Below, piece after piece: positions 27,260-36,343 of a DNA stretch of 52,888 nt (position 1 is the stretch's first letter; each line of letters starts with the position of its first letter). The notes beneath the pieces were generated by a model. It was not told where the DNA came from and searched no databases. It saw only the letters and a list, made by a program, of their open reading frames with translations. The DNA lies in NCBI GenBank assembly GCA_031260285.1, contig JAIRKD010000003.1, positions 1-52,888 of the forward strand, in the 5' to 3' direction. Both the position numbers and the translations under genes were made by a program. Origin of the DNA: Gemmatimonadota bacterium (GTDB taxonomy: Bacteria > Gemmatimonadota > Gemmatimonadetes > Longimicrobiales > Longimicrobiaceae).

Positions 27260-30200
27260 TCAGAAGGTCAGTGTAGCGTCAACAGTCCAGGTCCGGGTCG
27301 ACGGATACCGGGCCACACCCACCGAGCTTTCACGGGTGTTAAGATCTGTCGCCTGTTCCGGGTCGAACCCTCTGTAACCAGTGATTGTGAAGACGTTACG
27401 ACCCGTGAGGCCGATCTGGGCACTCGAGATCCCCAGGCCTTTCAGTCCCCACTGCTCGAACTGCGCCCGGTTGAAGCGGTAACCCGCCGAGAGGGTACGC
27501 ATCTTCAGATAGCTGCCACTCTCCACAATCATGCTGGTACCACCGCTGCCCATAACCGCATAGTAGGCATACGGCTTCTTCAGGCCATCGGCCTTCCCGA
27601 ACTGATCAATCAGGATGTTGTTCCGCTCGTTTGCACCCGTGGGGCTGGTGGTCATCTCCAGCAGCTGGCGGTTGTTCGCAACCGCTCCAAGCGAGGCATG
27701 CAGCTGGGCGCTGAAGTTCCAGTTATGGTAGCGGAGAGTGTTCGTCCAGCCGATGTTCATCGGCAGGGCGTCTCCGAGGTCCTTACGCCAGGCATTACCG
27801 TTCTCGTCAGCCTGGTTGATGGGGAGACCCCACTGATAGACCTGACCACCGATCGACTTTGTTGTTCCCCAGGTGCCCGGCTGGATCTTGCCGTCAATCA
27901 TGCCCTCATTCCAGTGCTTGTCACCAACCCAGACGAGGTAACCATCGTCATTCACTTCGAACTCATTGGCGAGCGCTTCTGCGCTGCCACCGACGTGGTC
28001 AGCAAGATCGGCCTTCGAGGTCATGACATAGTTACCCCATGTGGAGTACGTCTTCTCACCCTGGCAGGTAAGTCGATAGTTCTCCGTCATGCAGGGGATC
28101 GTCCAGGAGTCGATCATTGACGCCGAACGGTCTGCGGTGACCAGGCTGTTCCAGCCGACATTCGGATTCTGGATGATGTTGCCTTCCAGTTGAAGCTCGG
28201 TTGTGTGGCCTCTTACGGATCCGGCGTTTACAACCATTCCGGAGAAACCGTCCCAGTTCGGAAGGACTTTTGCACCCGGAACGATCTGGTCAACAGTGCG
28301 CTGCCAGGCGTGTGTCAGCGTAAGGCCGACTTTCTTGAAGAGAATCGAGTTGAGTGATACCTCGTTCTCAGTCGTCTTGGAGGGCTTGAGGTTGGGGTTC
28401 CCCATCTGTCCAAGCGACGGAACGCCATCCGTATTGAGGTTAAGCGTCTGGTACTGGGCATTGAAGTTCGGACGCCCACCCGCTGTACCCCGCGCGAAGC
28501 TCAGCTTGAACTCGCTGACGTGAGGAACATTGAACCATTTCTCCTGACCCATCCGCCAGGCTGCAGCGGTGCGATAGTAGCTCTGCCAACGTTCATTCAC
28601 ACCGAACAGGGAGCTGCCGTCCCGCCGGCCAAGTGCCGTCAAGGTATACTTGCCGCCGTAGTCCAGTCCGAGGTCCACGAGGTACCCCGACGCACGGATC
28701 TCCGTCTCGGAAGAGGTCACCTGCTCATTGGCACGCGCAACAGCCCCGAAGTTCGGAACGCCAGGCACGGTGAGTCCCTCACCGGTGCGGCTGGACTGAT
28801 TGCGGAAGTCCCGCTCGACGAGTGTCCGACCTGTCAGCCTTGCGTTAAGAGGACCAAAATCTCGACGAAGAGACAGCTGCGCATCAGCGTTGAACGTGTC
28901 GTTGCCGTTATCATCGAAGTTCAGGTACCCGTCATAGTTCGGTGCGGCATTGTCAATCAGCGTAGTGCCCTTTGGTCTGTACTGGCTGGTATGCTGCTCG
29001 CCCCGGTTGTAGCTGACCGTTGAGTTGGCGGTAAGCCAGCGGAAGGGATTCCAGGAGTACTGTCCGCTGATCAGCGTTTGGTTCCGGAGCATATCCGATT
29101 GCCGTACATGCTGTGACCAGAGCGCGCTCTGTGTGGAAATTCCGGACAGCGGGTACTGCGCAAACTCCCCGTTCTCGTCCTTCGCCGCCACATTGATGTA
29201 ACGAGGCGCGAGCAACGCGTTTGTGAAGATCGCATCGCCGTAATCCTCATCACGGCCCTCACGTGCGTGGCTCATCGACATGCTGAGGCTCATCGTCTCA
29301 CGGAACCGGTGGTCCAGATTCATCCGAACCGAATTCCGATAGTATCCTTCGTTGTCAATAACAACGCCCGTTTCCTTCGTCCGGGAGAGACTCACATTGA
29401 AGTTTGTCTCAAGCGTGTTCTGAGCGATTGTGAAGTTGTGAGACTGATAGAGACCAGCACGCGTAATGTTGTCGAGGTTGTTGTAGATCGTCCCCGGGAA
29501 CGGCTGGTCGTAGAACTGCAACGAAGTAGCGCTGTTTGCGATGCTGTTCCCCGCTATTACGGATGTGGGGAGGGCTCCGTTAGCCACAAGCTGGTCAACT
29601 CCGCGCAGGGGATAACCACGCTCAATGGCGCCATTGTTAGAAGTAGATGTAGCCGGGGTATTGAGTGGAACCTCAGCACCAAACTTGTTCAGCCAGCCTC
29701 CGTTTGCGTTGATCGCCCATGGCTGATGGGTCGCCATCTCCAAGTTGAACGGTTCGGTCACACCAACCTCGGTGTGGAGCGAGAACTGTGTCTGGCCCTG
29801 CTGGAGCTGAGAACCGCGCTTGGTGGTGATCGAGATCACACCAGCCGCCGCCCGGGAGCCATACATCGAGGCGGCCGCCGCCCCGCGGATGACTTCCATG
29901 CTCTCAATGTCCAGACCCTCGATCGCGGAGGTTGAAGAGCCCGAGGAGCGGCCGTTACCGCCGTCCGGGGCGCTGAGGATCACGCCGTCAACCACGATCA
30001 GCGGCGCACCGCCACCGAAGAGGCTGGTTGTCGTGCGGAGAACCACGCTTGTGCCTTCACCCGGCTGACCGCTCGCGCGGTTCATCTGGACGCCGGCAAC
30101 GCGTCCCTGGATGTTCTGCACGGCGCCACCCGCGGCGGCAACCGGCATGTTCTCGGAGCTGACCCGCGCAACCGAGATCGGTGAACGAACGCCCTCAACC

Positions 30201-30577
30201 GGATCAACAAGGCCGGTCGCGACAATCGCCTCAAGCGAGAGTGCCGCGGTCGACATGCGCAGGGTGACCGAAGTCGCGCCGGTGGCACCAACAACAACCC
30301 CGTTCTGGGTCAGCTGCTGGTAACCGATGCGCTGCGCAACAATCTGATAGGTGCCGGCCGGAACGCCCGTAAGTGTGAAGGTTCCCGTCGCGCTTGTGAT
30401 CGCGTTGCGGGAGGTCCCTTGCAGATATACCTGCGCGGTGGGGATCGGCTGACCGCTCGACTGATCCACCACCGTACCAGTAACCGTTCCGGTCTGAGCG
30501 TGCCCCGTCGCCGGGAGCGCCGCCGCCGCCACGAGGGCGGCGAGTACTGCGCCCTTCCTCAAACTTTGGCAAAACAT
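27260..30577 (-). CDS. SusC/RagA-like TonB-dependent outer-membrane receptor
   Basis: A 1105-residue protein. The signal peptide is residues 1-28 (ending in GHAQ). A carboxypeptidase-regulatory-like domain follows (about 30-115, GTVTGTVVDQSSGQPIP to GTYQIVAQRIGY). The plug is at about 130-255, with the SusC-type stretch IEGLDIESMEVIRGAAAASM and ITTKRG. A large barrel ends in WTVDATLTF with the terminal aromatic residue. It imports a nutrient bound by the downstream SusD partner, using TonB energy. The ATG at 30577 has an excellent Shine-Dalgarno sequence, AAGGAGG, ten bases upstream. That sequence can pair in a small hairpin (30589-30600), which suggests translational tuning. More than 1 kb of non-coding DNA lies upstream. 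Confidence 0.95.
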   Translation of the reverse strand: MFCQSLRKGAVLAALVAAAALPATGHAQTGTVTGTVVDQSSGQPIPTAQVYLQGTSRNAITSATGTFTLTGVPAGTYQIVAQRIGYQQLTQNGVVVGATGATSVTLRMSTAALSLEAIVATGLVDPVEGVRSPISVARVSSENMPVAAAGGAVQNIQGRVAGVQMNRASGQPGEGTSVVLRTTTSLFGGGAPLIVVDGVILSAPDGGNGRSSGSSTSAIEGLDIESMEVIRGAAAASMYGSRAAAGVISITTKRGSQLQQGQTQFSLHTEVGVTEPFNLEMATHQPWAINANGGWLNKFGAEVPLNTPATSTSNNGAIERGYPLRGVDQLVANGALPTSVIAGNSIANSATSLQFYDQPFPGTIYNNLDNITRAGLYQSHNFTIAQNTLETNFNVSLSRTKETGVVIDNEGYYRNSVRMNLDHRFRETMSLSMSMSHAREGRDEDYGDAIFTNALLAPRYINVAAKDENGEFAQYPLSGISTQSALWSQHVRQSDMLRNQTLISGQYSWNPFRWLTANSTVSYNRGEQHTSQYRPKGTTLIDNAAPNYDGYLNFDDNGNDTFNADAQLSLRRDFGPLNARLTGRTLVERDFRNQSSRTGEGLTVPGVPNFGAVARANEQVTSSETEIRASGYLVDLGLDYGGKYTLTALGRRDGSSLFGVNERWQSYYRTAAAWRMGQEKWFNVPHVSEFKLSFARGTAGGRPNFNAQYQTLNLNTDGVPSLGQMGNPNLKPSKTTENEVSLNSILFKKVGLTLTHAWQRTVDQIVPGAKVLPNWDGFSGMVVNAGSVRGHTTELQLEGNIIQNPNVGWNSLVTADRSASMIDSWTIPCMTENYRLTCQGEKTYSTWGNYVMTSKADLADHVGGSAEALANEFEVNDDGYLVWVGDKHWNEGMIDGKIQPGTWGTTKSIGGQVYQWGLPINQADENGNAWRKDLGDALPMNIGWTNTLRYHNWNFSAQLHASLGAVANNRQLLEMTTSPTGANERNNILIDQFGKADGLKKPYAYYAVMGSGGTSMIVESGSYLKMRTLSAGYRFNRAQFEQWGLKGLGISSAQIGLTGRNVFTITGYRGFDPEQATDLNTRESSVGVARYPSTRTWTVDATLTF

Positions 30578-30587
30578 TGTGTTAAGT

Positions 30588-30594
30588 CCTCCTT
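30588..30594 (-). promoter_or_regulatory. Strong RBS of the SusC gene, partly self-paired
   Basis: On the minus strand AAGGAGG lies ten bases before the ATG. The preceding bases make CTCC-TCAA-GGAG, a 4-bp stem with a tetraloop that covers part of the Shine-Dalgarno sequence. The stem is short, so its effect is uncertain. Confidence 0.6.
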
Positions 30595-31313
30595 GAGGAG
30601 AGTGGTCCCGAACCGTGCTTCTTCACGACCCGGGGCTTCCACAGAAACTGAACTGCCGACGAGAAACATCCTCCCGGTCTGTGGGTGGACAGGAAAACAC
30701 GACCAGCCGGCGGAATCCGGCCCGGTTGCTCCCTGGTGCAGAGATATTGCAGAAAAACAGAAATTCATGGATTAAAGCGACCAGCGTGATGAAGCCAGAC
30801 CCGACGTGCCTCTCCCGGAATCCCGATCGGGTGCAAGGGCTCGAACTGCTGACAGGGCAGAGAGTTACATGCGGATCCAGCTGCTCGCTGTGGTTGGCAT
30901 ACGAGATACCCGCGGATTGCACGCAGACGCCGCCCTCTTTCAGATCAGAAAATCCTCAACAGCCTCATGAAGAAAGTCAGCAGCAGACTACGGCTGGCGG
31001 CTCCTCAACGAACCCGACAAAGTCTCTCCCGAATCAGCAAAACACTACGAATCAAGAACGGCCCTCCCGGAAATGCGGGCCTGCCCGATGAGAATCCTCC
31101 AGTTCTCCACGCGACCGGTGCGAGGATTACGGAGCTTTATGTGCAGCCGGCGGCAAAGTGCGGTCTGAAATACCGTAAATCACGCCGTAGACATCTTTTA
31201 TGTGAAGTGCAAAGAACCACTCTCCGGAGAGAATTGCTCCTCTGGTACTCCGAATGAGGTACATCCAGAACGGAAAAGCGTCTCTGGGAAAAAATTCGGC
31301 GAGACCATATGTT

Positions 31314-31337
31314 AATGCACCGTTAATTTCCCCTTGT
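31314..31337 (-). promoter_or_regulatory. Possible minus-strand promoter
   Basis: On the minus strand TTGACA (31337-31332) is followed 17 bases later by CATTAA, a 3-of-6 match to the -10 hexamer, in a locally AT-rich patch. It would fire towards the SusC gene, 740 bases away, implying a long leader. Weak evidence. Confidence 0.25.
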
Positions 31338-31414
31338 CAAGTTTCGGGGGTCCGGCTGGTCAGGTCCGTTCGGGCTCCTGCGAGCCGGGGAAGCTCTCCC
31401 GGGTCCACGTCGCC

Positions 31415-31434
31415 CATCGGCTGAACCGCCGATG
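31415..31434 (+). repeat. Hairpin 1 with loop TGAACC
   Basis: A perfect 7-bp stem CATCGGC/GCCGATG with the loop TGAACC. It shares the 14-base core CGGCTGAACCGCCG with hairpin 2 at 31492-31507. Confidence 0.65.
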
Positions 31435-31491
31435 TGTTTCATCACTCATCATGGCGGGACCGCCGTTCCGCGGCCTTGCGGATGTATTCAA

Positions 31492-31507
31492 CCGGCTGAA
31501 CCGCCGG
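31492..31507 (+). repeat. Hairpin 2 with loop TGAACC
   Basis: A perfect 5-bp stem CCGGC/GCCGG with the same loop TGAACC, 75 bases after hairpin 1. It lies about 105 bases upstream of the PAS kinase start codon, so both hairpins may be in its mRNA leader. Confidence 0.65.
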
Positions 31508-31612
31508 GGTGCCAGTCCGGTTTGATCCTGCCTTTCAGCCGGGGTGTTTCCGGAACAACCCGATCCATACCACTCTCTGTTTTTGCCGGGCACCAATGAA
31601 TACCTTCGAGGG

Positions 31613-33139
31613 ATGAACAACCTGGAGAAGAAAGACGGAGACACGAGGCATCCGGAAGGGAAACCCGGTGAGCCGGAGTGGCATCTAATCGAGGGACTGC
31701 GTGAGTACGGGATCTTCCTGCTTGATGCGGATGGCGTTGTCCTGAGCTGGAATGCGGGGGCGGAGGTGATTACCGGCTACCCTCCGGCGGAGGTTGTGGG
31801 TCGGCCGGTATCCGTGCTCTGGAAGTCCGTGGAGGAGGGGGAGCTGGTCGGAGTTCTGGAGCAGGCGAGAACGATGGGCTCGGCGCGTCGCGAGGGGTGG
31901 CTGATGCGTCGGGGTGGGGAGGAGTACCATGCGGATGAGACCTTCAGCGTGATCTCCCCGGAGGCTGATGGAGGGGAGGGAGCGTTTGTTGTGGTGCTGC
32001 GTGATGAGACGGAGCGCTGGCGGGAGGCGGAGGCGCTGCGCCTGTCACGGGTGACCTTCGCGGGGATTCTGGAGATCGCTTCGGAGGCGGTTGTTTCGGT
32101 GAATGAGTCGCAGCGGATCACCTTCTTTAATCATGGTGCCGAGGCGATGTTCGGATACGCTCCGGACGAGGTGTTGGGCGAGCCGCTGGCGATGCTTATC
32201 CCCGCCGCGGTCCGGGATGCGCATGGCCAGCGGGTCCGGGACTTCGGTGATTCGGGGGTGACGGCCCGTCATATGGGCGACCGTGGGGAGATCACCGGAA
32301 TGCGCAAGTCGGGGGAGAGCTTCCCCGCGGAGGCGTCGATTTCAAGTCTGGTGGTGGGTGACACCCGCGTCTATACGGCGGTGATGCGTGATGTCTCGGA
32401 GCGCCGGAGGATCGAGGATGCGGTGAAGGCGAACTCGCTGGAGCTGGCGCGGTCCAACGCGGAGCTGGAGCAGTTCGCCTATGTCGCTTCCCATGACCTG
32501 CAGGAGCCGCTGAGGATGGTGGCGAGCTATACCCGGCTGCTCGCCCGCCGGTATGAGGGTCGGCTTGATGCGGACGCGGACGAGTTCATCGGGTATGCGG
32601 TGGACGGAGTCAACCGGATGCAGGAGCTGATCAACGATCTTCTCGCCTACTCCCGGGCGGGGAGCCGGCGGCGGGAACCCGCGGATGTTCCGATGGATGA
32701 GGTTCTGGCTCGGGCGCTCAAGGATCTCGGGCCGGCGATCGAGGAGGCGGGTGCAACGGTGGCAAGCAGTCCGCTGCCGGTGGTATGGGGTGATGCGGGT
32801 CAGCTCGCGCAGCTGCTGCGGAATCTGATAGCCAATGCAATCAAGTTCCGGGGGAAGAAGGCCCCGTGCGTGGAGATCTCCGCCCGGCGGGACGGAGACG
32901 ACTGGGTGTTTTCCGTCTCTGATAACGGGATCGGGATCGCGCCCGAGTTCAGCGAGCGGATCTTTGTGATCTTCCAGCGGCTGCACAGCCGCGCGGAGTA
33001 TCCAGGTACGGGTATCGGCCTCTCCATCTGCCGGAAAATTGTGGAGCGGCACGGGGGAAGGATCTGGGTGGCGTCTGAACCGGGTGAGGGCGCGAGGTTC
33101 TGCTTCTCCCTGCCGGTGGACCGGGAGAGAGGATCATGA
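31613..33139 (+). CDS. PAS-PAS sensor histidine kinase (Cph1-type kinase core)
   Basis: A soluble kinase of 508 residues (ATG at 31613; an in-frame GTG at 31544 would add 23 residues). Two PAS domains (about 18-125 and 130-250) are followed by a HisKA domain with phospho-accepting histidine in YVASHDLQEPLRM. The HATPase_c domain has an N box (LRNLIANAIKF) and G boxes (DNGIGIAPEF, GTGIGLSICRKIVERHGG). The EQFAYVASHDLQEPLR pattern is that of bacteriophytochrome-like kinases, but no phytochrome GAF/PHY domains are present, so the PAS domains must sense something else. No membrane segment is seen. Its stop overlaps the start of a receiver gene by four bases (ATGA), which is the cognate output. 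Confidence 0.92.
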   Translation: MNNLEKKDGDTRHPEGKPGEPEWHLIEGLREYGIFLLDADGVVLSWNAGAEVITGYPPAEVVGRPVSVLWKSVEEGELVGVLEQARTMGSARREGWLMRRGGEEYHADETFSVISPEADGGEGAFVVVLRDETERWREAEALRLSRVTFAGILEIASEAVVSVNESQRITFFNHGAEAMFGYAPDEVLGEPLAMLIPAAVRDAHGQRVRDFGDSGVTARHMGDRGEITGMRKSGESFPAEASISSLVVGDTRVYTAVMRDVSERRRIEDAVKANSLELARSNAELEQFAYVASHDLQEPLRMVASYTRLLARRYEGRLDADADEFIGYAVDGVNRMQELINDLLAYSRAGSRRREPADVPMDEVLARALKDLGPAIEEAGATVASSPLPVVWGDAGQLAQLLRNLIANAIKFRGKKAPCVEISARRDGDDWVFSVSDNGIGIAPEFSERIFVIFQRLHSRAEYPGTGIGLSICRKIVERHGGRIWVASEPGEGARFCFSLPVDRERGS

Positions 33140-33600
33140 AGAGCCGGAAACAACCGTTTACACCCGAGATCCTGCTTGTGGAGGACAACCCGGGGGATGT
33201 GCGTCTGATCCGGGAAGCACTGCGCGAGAGCGGGCGGGGGAGTCATCCGCATGTCGTGGACAACGGGGTGAAGGCGCTGGCGTTCCTCCGGAGGGAGCCG
33301 GGTTTTGAGGATGCGGTGCAGCCGGATCTGATCTTCCTTGATCTGAACCTGCCCCGGATGTCGGGCCGGGAGGTGCTCCAGGAGTTGAAAAGTGACCCCC
33401 GGCTGCGTTCGATTCCCGTTGTGGTGTTCACCAGCTCGGAGGCGGATACGGACGTCGCCCGCGCCTACGATCTGCACGCCAACTGTTACGTGACCAAACC
33501 GGTGGACCTTGATCGTTTCATCGCGGTTGTGCAGGCGGTGGAGAGTTTCTGGCTCGGTGTCGCGCTGTCACCGCCGGTGGAGTGTGGACAGGGGGCATGA
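33136..33600 (+). CDS. Stand-alone response regulator receiver (Rcp1-like)
   Basis: A 154-residue protein consisting of one receiver domain. The acidic pocket is E16-D17, the phospho-accepting aspartate is D69 (LIFLDLNLP), and the conserved Thr and Lys are T99 and K121 (VTKPVD). There is no output domain. The pattern VEDNPGDVRLIREAL and the insertion before the phosphorylation site are typical of Rcp1, the partner of Cph1-type kinases. Such proteins relay phosphate or act by protein binding. It overlaps the kinase gene upstream and the next receiver-kinase gene downstream, each by four bases, so the three are translationally coupled. Confidence 0.92.
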   Translation: MKSRKQPFTPEILLVEDNPGDVRLIREALRESGRGSHPHVVDNGVKALAFLRREPGFEDAVQPDLIFLDLNLPRMSGREVLQELKSDPRLRSIPVVVFTSSEADTDVARAYDLHANCYVTKPVDLDRFIAVVQAVESFWLGVALSPPVECGQGA

Positions 33601-34796
33601 CGGAAGGAAATGATCGAATGACTCTGGAGCCGATCCGGATTCTGCTGGTGGAGGACAACGACGGAGATGCCCGCCTTCTCGCGGAATATCTGCGTGAGGT
33701 GGAGTCGCTGCCCACCACACTGGTGCGGGCGGATCGCTTCTCCCGCGCGCAGGAGTATCTGTCGGATGCTTCTTCTCCTCCGGAGCTGATTCTGCTGGAT
33801 CTCTCTCTTCCGGATGCGCGAGGGATCGGGACGGTGACGCGTGCGCTCGAAGCCGCGCCGGAGACGCCGATCATTGTGCTGACCGGCCTGGACGATGAGG
33901 AGATCGCGGTGCAGGCGGTGCACGCGGGGGCCCAGGATTATCTGGTGAAGGGTCGGGTGGAACCGGTTCTGCTTGCGAGAGCGATCCGGTACGCACTGGA
34001 GCGGCACCGGCTGGAGCGTGAGCGTCGCCGGGCGCTGGCCGAGGAGCAGGCGGCCCGTTCCCGGGCGGAGGCGGCGGTGAAGGCGCGTGATCAGGTGCTG
34101 CGGGTGGTTTCGCATGACTTTGACAACCACCTCTCCGCGATCCGGATCAGTGCGGCGGTGCTGTCGCGGGTGCTTCCGGACGAGAGCGCGTTCAGGGTCG
34201 CGCGGGAGCGGGTGGACGGAATCGCGGACCAGGTGGAGCAGCTCCGCCGTCTGCGGAGGGATCTTCTCGACTCCAGCGCGATCGAGGCGGGGCGTCTCTC
34301 TCTGGACCCTGCTCCCCTGGATCCCGGGGCGTTCCTGGCTGAAGCGCACGAGCAGATGCTGCCGATCGCAACCGAGAAGGGGGTGGATCTGGTCCTTCAC
34401 CCGGCGGAGGAGGTGCTTCCGGCAATCTCCGCGGACCGGTTGCGGCTGTTGCAGACGCTCGGAAATCTGGTGGGGAATGCGATCAAGTTCACACCGGCGG
34501 GCGGGTGTGTGGTGGTTCAGGGGTCAAGGGTGGAGGGCGGCATCTGTATCACCGTTGACGATACCGGCCCGGGGGTTCTTCCTGAGCACCTGCCTCATGT
34601 CTTCGATAGTTTCTGGTACCAACGAATGGACAATCCGAACGGCGCGGGGCTCGGGCTGGGGATTGCCAGGGGGATTGTTGAGGCTCATGGCGGGCGGATC
34701 TGGATGGAAAGCCGGGTGAGGGAGGGGAGTTCGGTGAAGTTTGTCCTGCCGCTGGCCATGGATCCGGCTGAGAACAACGAAGCGGCAGGGGACTGA
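33597..34796 (+). CDS. Receiver-histidine kinase fusion (REC-HisKA-HATPase)
   Basis: A soluble protein of 399 residues with an N-terminal receiver (acidic pocket E19-D20, phospho-acceptor D68 in LLDLSLPDARG, then LVKGRVEP). A helical linker leads to HisKA and HATPase_c domains (LVGNAIKFTPAGG, DDTGPGVLPEHL, GAGLGLGIARGIVEAHGG). The H box reads VVSHDFDNHLSAI. The histidine-aspartate pair is kept, but the usual proline (HDLRNPL) is replaced by histidine. The order receiver-then-kinase suggests that phosphate on the receiver, perhaps from the upstream PAS kinase, controls this second kinase. The ATG at 33597 overlaps the upstream stop; an ATG at 33618 with AAGGAA upstream is an alternative. Confidence 0.9.
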   Translation: MTEGNDRMTLEPIRILLVEDNDGDARLLAEYLREVESLPTTLVRADRFSRAQEYLSDASSPPELILLDLSLPDARGIGTVTRALEAAPETPIIVLTGLDDEEIAVQAVHAGAQDYLVKGRVEPVLLARAIRYALERHRLERERRRALAEEQAARSRAEAAVKARDQVLRVVSHDFDNHLSAIRISAAVLSRVLPDESAFRVARERVDGIADQVEQLRRLRRDLLDSSAIEAGRLSLDPAPLDPGAFLAEAHEQMLPIATEKGVDLVLHPAEEVLPAISADRLRLLQTLGNLVGNAIKFTPAGGCVVVQGSRVEGGICITVDDTGPGVLPEHLPHVFDSFWYQRMDNPNGAGLGLGIARGIVEAHGGRIWMESRVREGSSVKFVLPLAMDPAENNEAAGD

Positions 34797-34866
34797 TCGC
34801 TTTCCTCCCCTTCATATGATGTGCGCTGAGTGAGACCGGCAACCGGAGGAACCGCGGTTCCTCCGG

Positions 34867-35532
34867 CTACTCCTCGCCTTTCGCCTTCAGCAACCCCGCG
34901 CCCAGGGCAAACCGGACGAGCTCTGAGCGGTGGCTGATCCCCAGCTTCCGCATGAGCCGGTAGCGGTAGGTATCCACCGTTTTGGGGGAGAGGAAGAGTT
35001 TCTTCCCGATCTCGGCAGAGCTGAAGCCTTCCGCGGCGAGGGTCAGCACCTCGCGCTCGCGCGCGCTGAGTTCTTCGAGCGGGCTGATCTCTCCATTCTC
35101 CTCCGCACGGCGGAACCCCTGAAGGAGCATCTTGGCCGCGCGGGGATAGAGAAATACCTCATCGCGAGCGACGGTGCGGATCGCTTCGATCACATCCTGC
35201 TCCGCGCTGCTCTTATGGACGTAGCCGCTCCCGCCCGCCTCCAGCACAGGCAGGAGATACTGGTCTTCCGGCTGGGAGGTGAGGACCAGCACCCGGGTGC
35301 GTGATCCCGCTTCCGCCAGGCGCCGGATGGTCGCCAGCCCGCCGGCACCGGGCATGTCGAGGTCCATCACCGCGACGTCCGGACTGGTGAGGCGGATCCG
35401 ATCAAACCCTTCCTCGCCCGAGGAGGCTTCGCCGATCACCTCAAGATCGGGTTCAAGGTCGATGAGGGCCCGAAGCCCCCCGCGGAGAACGGCGTGGTCA
35501 TCAACCAGAACGACACGAATCACATCAGTCAT
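34867..35532 (-). CDS. NarL/LuxR-family response regulator
   Basis: A 221-residue transcription regulator. The receiver domain has D11-D12 and the phospho-acceptor D57 (AVMDLDMPGAGG), and a C-terminal LuxR-type helix-turn-helix lies at about 153-215 (LSAREREVLTLAAEGFSSAEIGKKLFLSPKTVDTY). It is convergent to the receiver-kinase gene, 70 bases away. It is the only DNA-binding output in this cluster, so it is a candidate final target of one of the kinases; the pairing is inferred from position only. No hairpin with a T-run was found between the two convergent genes. Confidence 0.93.
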   Translation of the reverse strand: MTDVIRVVLVDDHAVLRGGLRALIDLEPDLEVIGEASSGEEGFDRIRLTSPDVAVMDLDMPGAGGLATIRRLAEAGSRTRVLVLTSQPEDQYLLPVLEAGGSGYVHKSSAEQDVIEAIRTVARDEVFLYPRAAKMLLQGFRRAEENGEISPLEELSAREREVLTLAAEGFSSAEIGKKLFLSPKTVDTYRYRLMRKLGISHRSELVRFALGAGLLKAKGEE

Positions 35533-35830
35533 GGGAATGGCTGTCCCGGAAGTGGTTTGAGATTGTATTCCGTCTGCGCAGAAGTATCCGACCTCTCACG
35601 GATTCCCCCGAAGCGCTTTTCGAAGCCTTCTGTTCCTGGATGGTGCAATGGTTGCGCGGATCCGTCATGATTACGGGAACAAGGGCTGATACAGCTTCAG
35701 AAAATGGCCCTGTGGCCGGGCTGGCGCCAGCATTCCGGGGTACGGGCGCAAGAGGGGACACATGGACGCTGGATTCTGTACTGAATTGATCCTGCTGTAT
35801 ATCGGGATGGAGCGGGGCCGTCTGTGGCTG

Positions 35831-36343
35831 TCAGAGCCTTCCGTTTCCCGGGAGTCCTGATGCCGGGCCGGTTTTTCCCGTGTCAGGAATGGTAGCCCGA
35901 CCAGAGACTTCCTGGACTGCGATGCGGAATACCACATCCAGTGCAGGCGTCGGATCGTCGGGGGTAAAAGCGGTGGGTACCAGCTGACGCAGCTGCTGGA
36001 TTGCCGCCGCACGCTCTTTCTGTTCCCATTCCGCGCCGTCCTCCGAGAGCGGATAGAAGCCGCCGTGTACAACCACCGTTCGCCAGTCCGAGGCGCTTCT
36101 GATCTCATCCACCTCAAATGCGGCCGGCCAGGGGCTCTCGCCGTTGTGGTCCGGTACAACAGCATGGGTTGAGCGACCGTAAAGCCAGCCACCGGCATAC
36201 AGGTACTGCACGGGCTCCACTTCCAGGTAGTTGCCACGGCAGAATACCATCCTGCCCATCTGGTTCCGCTCCAGAATGGACTGGACTTCCGAGCGATCCA
36301 GTTGCCGGAATATGGGCCGCGTCGGCCAGTTCATCCTGTTCAT
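35831..36343 (-). CDS. Pyridoxamine 5'-phosphate oxidase-like flavin-binding protein
   Basis: A 170-residue protein of the PNPOx-like split-barrel fold (Pyridox_ox_2 type). Recognisable parts are LDRSEVQSILERNQMGRMVFC at the start, YLEVEPVQYLYAGGWLYGRS, and FEVDEIRSASDWRTVVVHGGFYPL. The last is the usual segment close to the FMN or substrate site. Members bind FMN, F420 or haem and act as small reductases or in stress defence; the true ligand cannot be told. The ATG at 36343 is chosen because homology begins about ten residues later; the frame is open 110 codons further but that part is Pro-rich and unlike the family. It lies 298 bases upstream of the NarL-type regulator gene, same strand. 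Confidence 0.8.
   Translation of the reverse strand: MNRMNWPTRPIFRQLDRSEVQSILERNQMGRMVFCRGNYLEVEPVQYLYAGGWLYGRSTHAVVPDHNGESPWPAAFEVDEIRSASDWRTVVVHGGFYPLSEDGAEWEQKERAAAIQQLRQLVPTAFTPDDPTPALDVVFRIAVQEVSGRATIPDTGKTGPASGLPGNGRL

Larger units (their letters stand above)
30578..31612. other. 1-kb divergent intergenic region
   Basis: Between the SusC gene (minus) and the PAS kinase gene (plus) no convincing gene is seen; short open frames on both strands have odd composition and no family features. The region holds a -35-like TTGACA on the minus strand near 31332-31337 and twin hairpins with an identical loop at 31415-31434 and 31492-31507. It may hold long leaders or an unrecognised small RNA. Confidence 0.55.

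Noticed and set aside
27248-28120. 290-codon plus-strand open frame
   Set aside because: It is antisense to the SusC barrel and has no recognisable domain.
30830-30870. tRNA-like T-arm fragment (GTTCGAG on the minus strand)
   Set aside because: The flanking bases do not form a T stem, and no acceptor, D or anticodon arms are seen.
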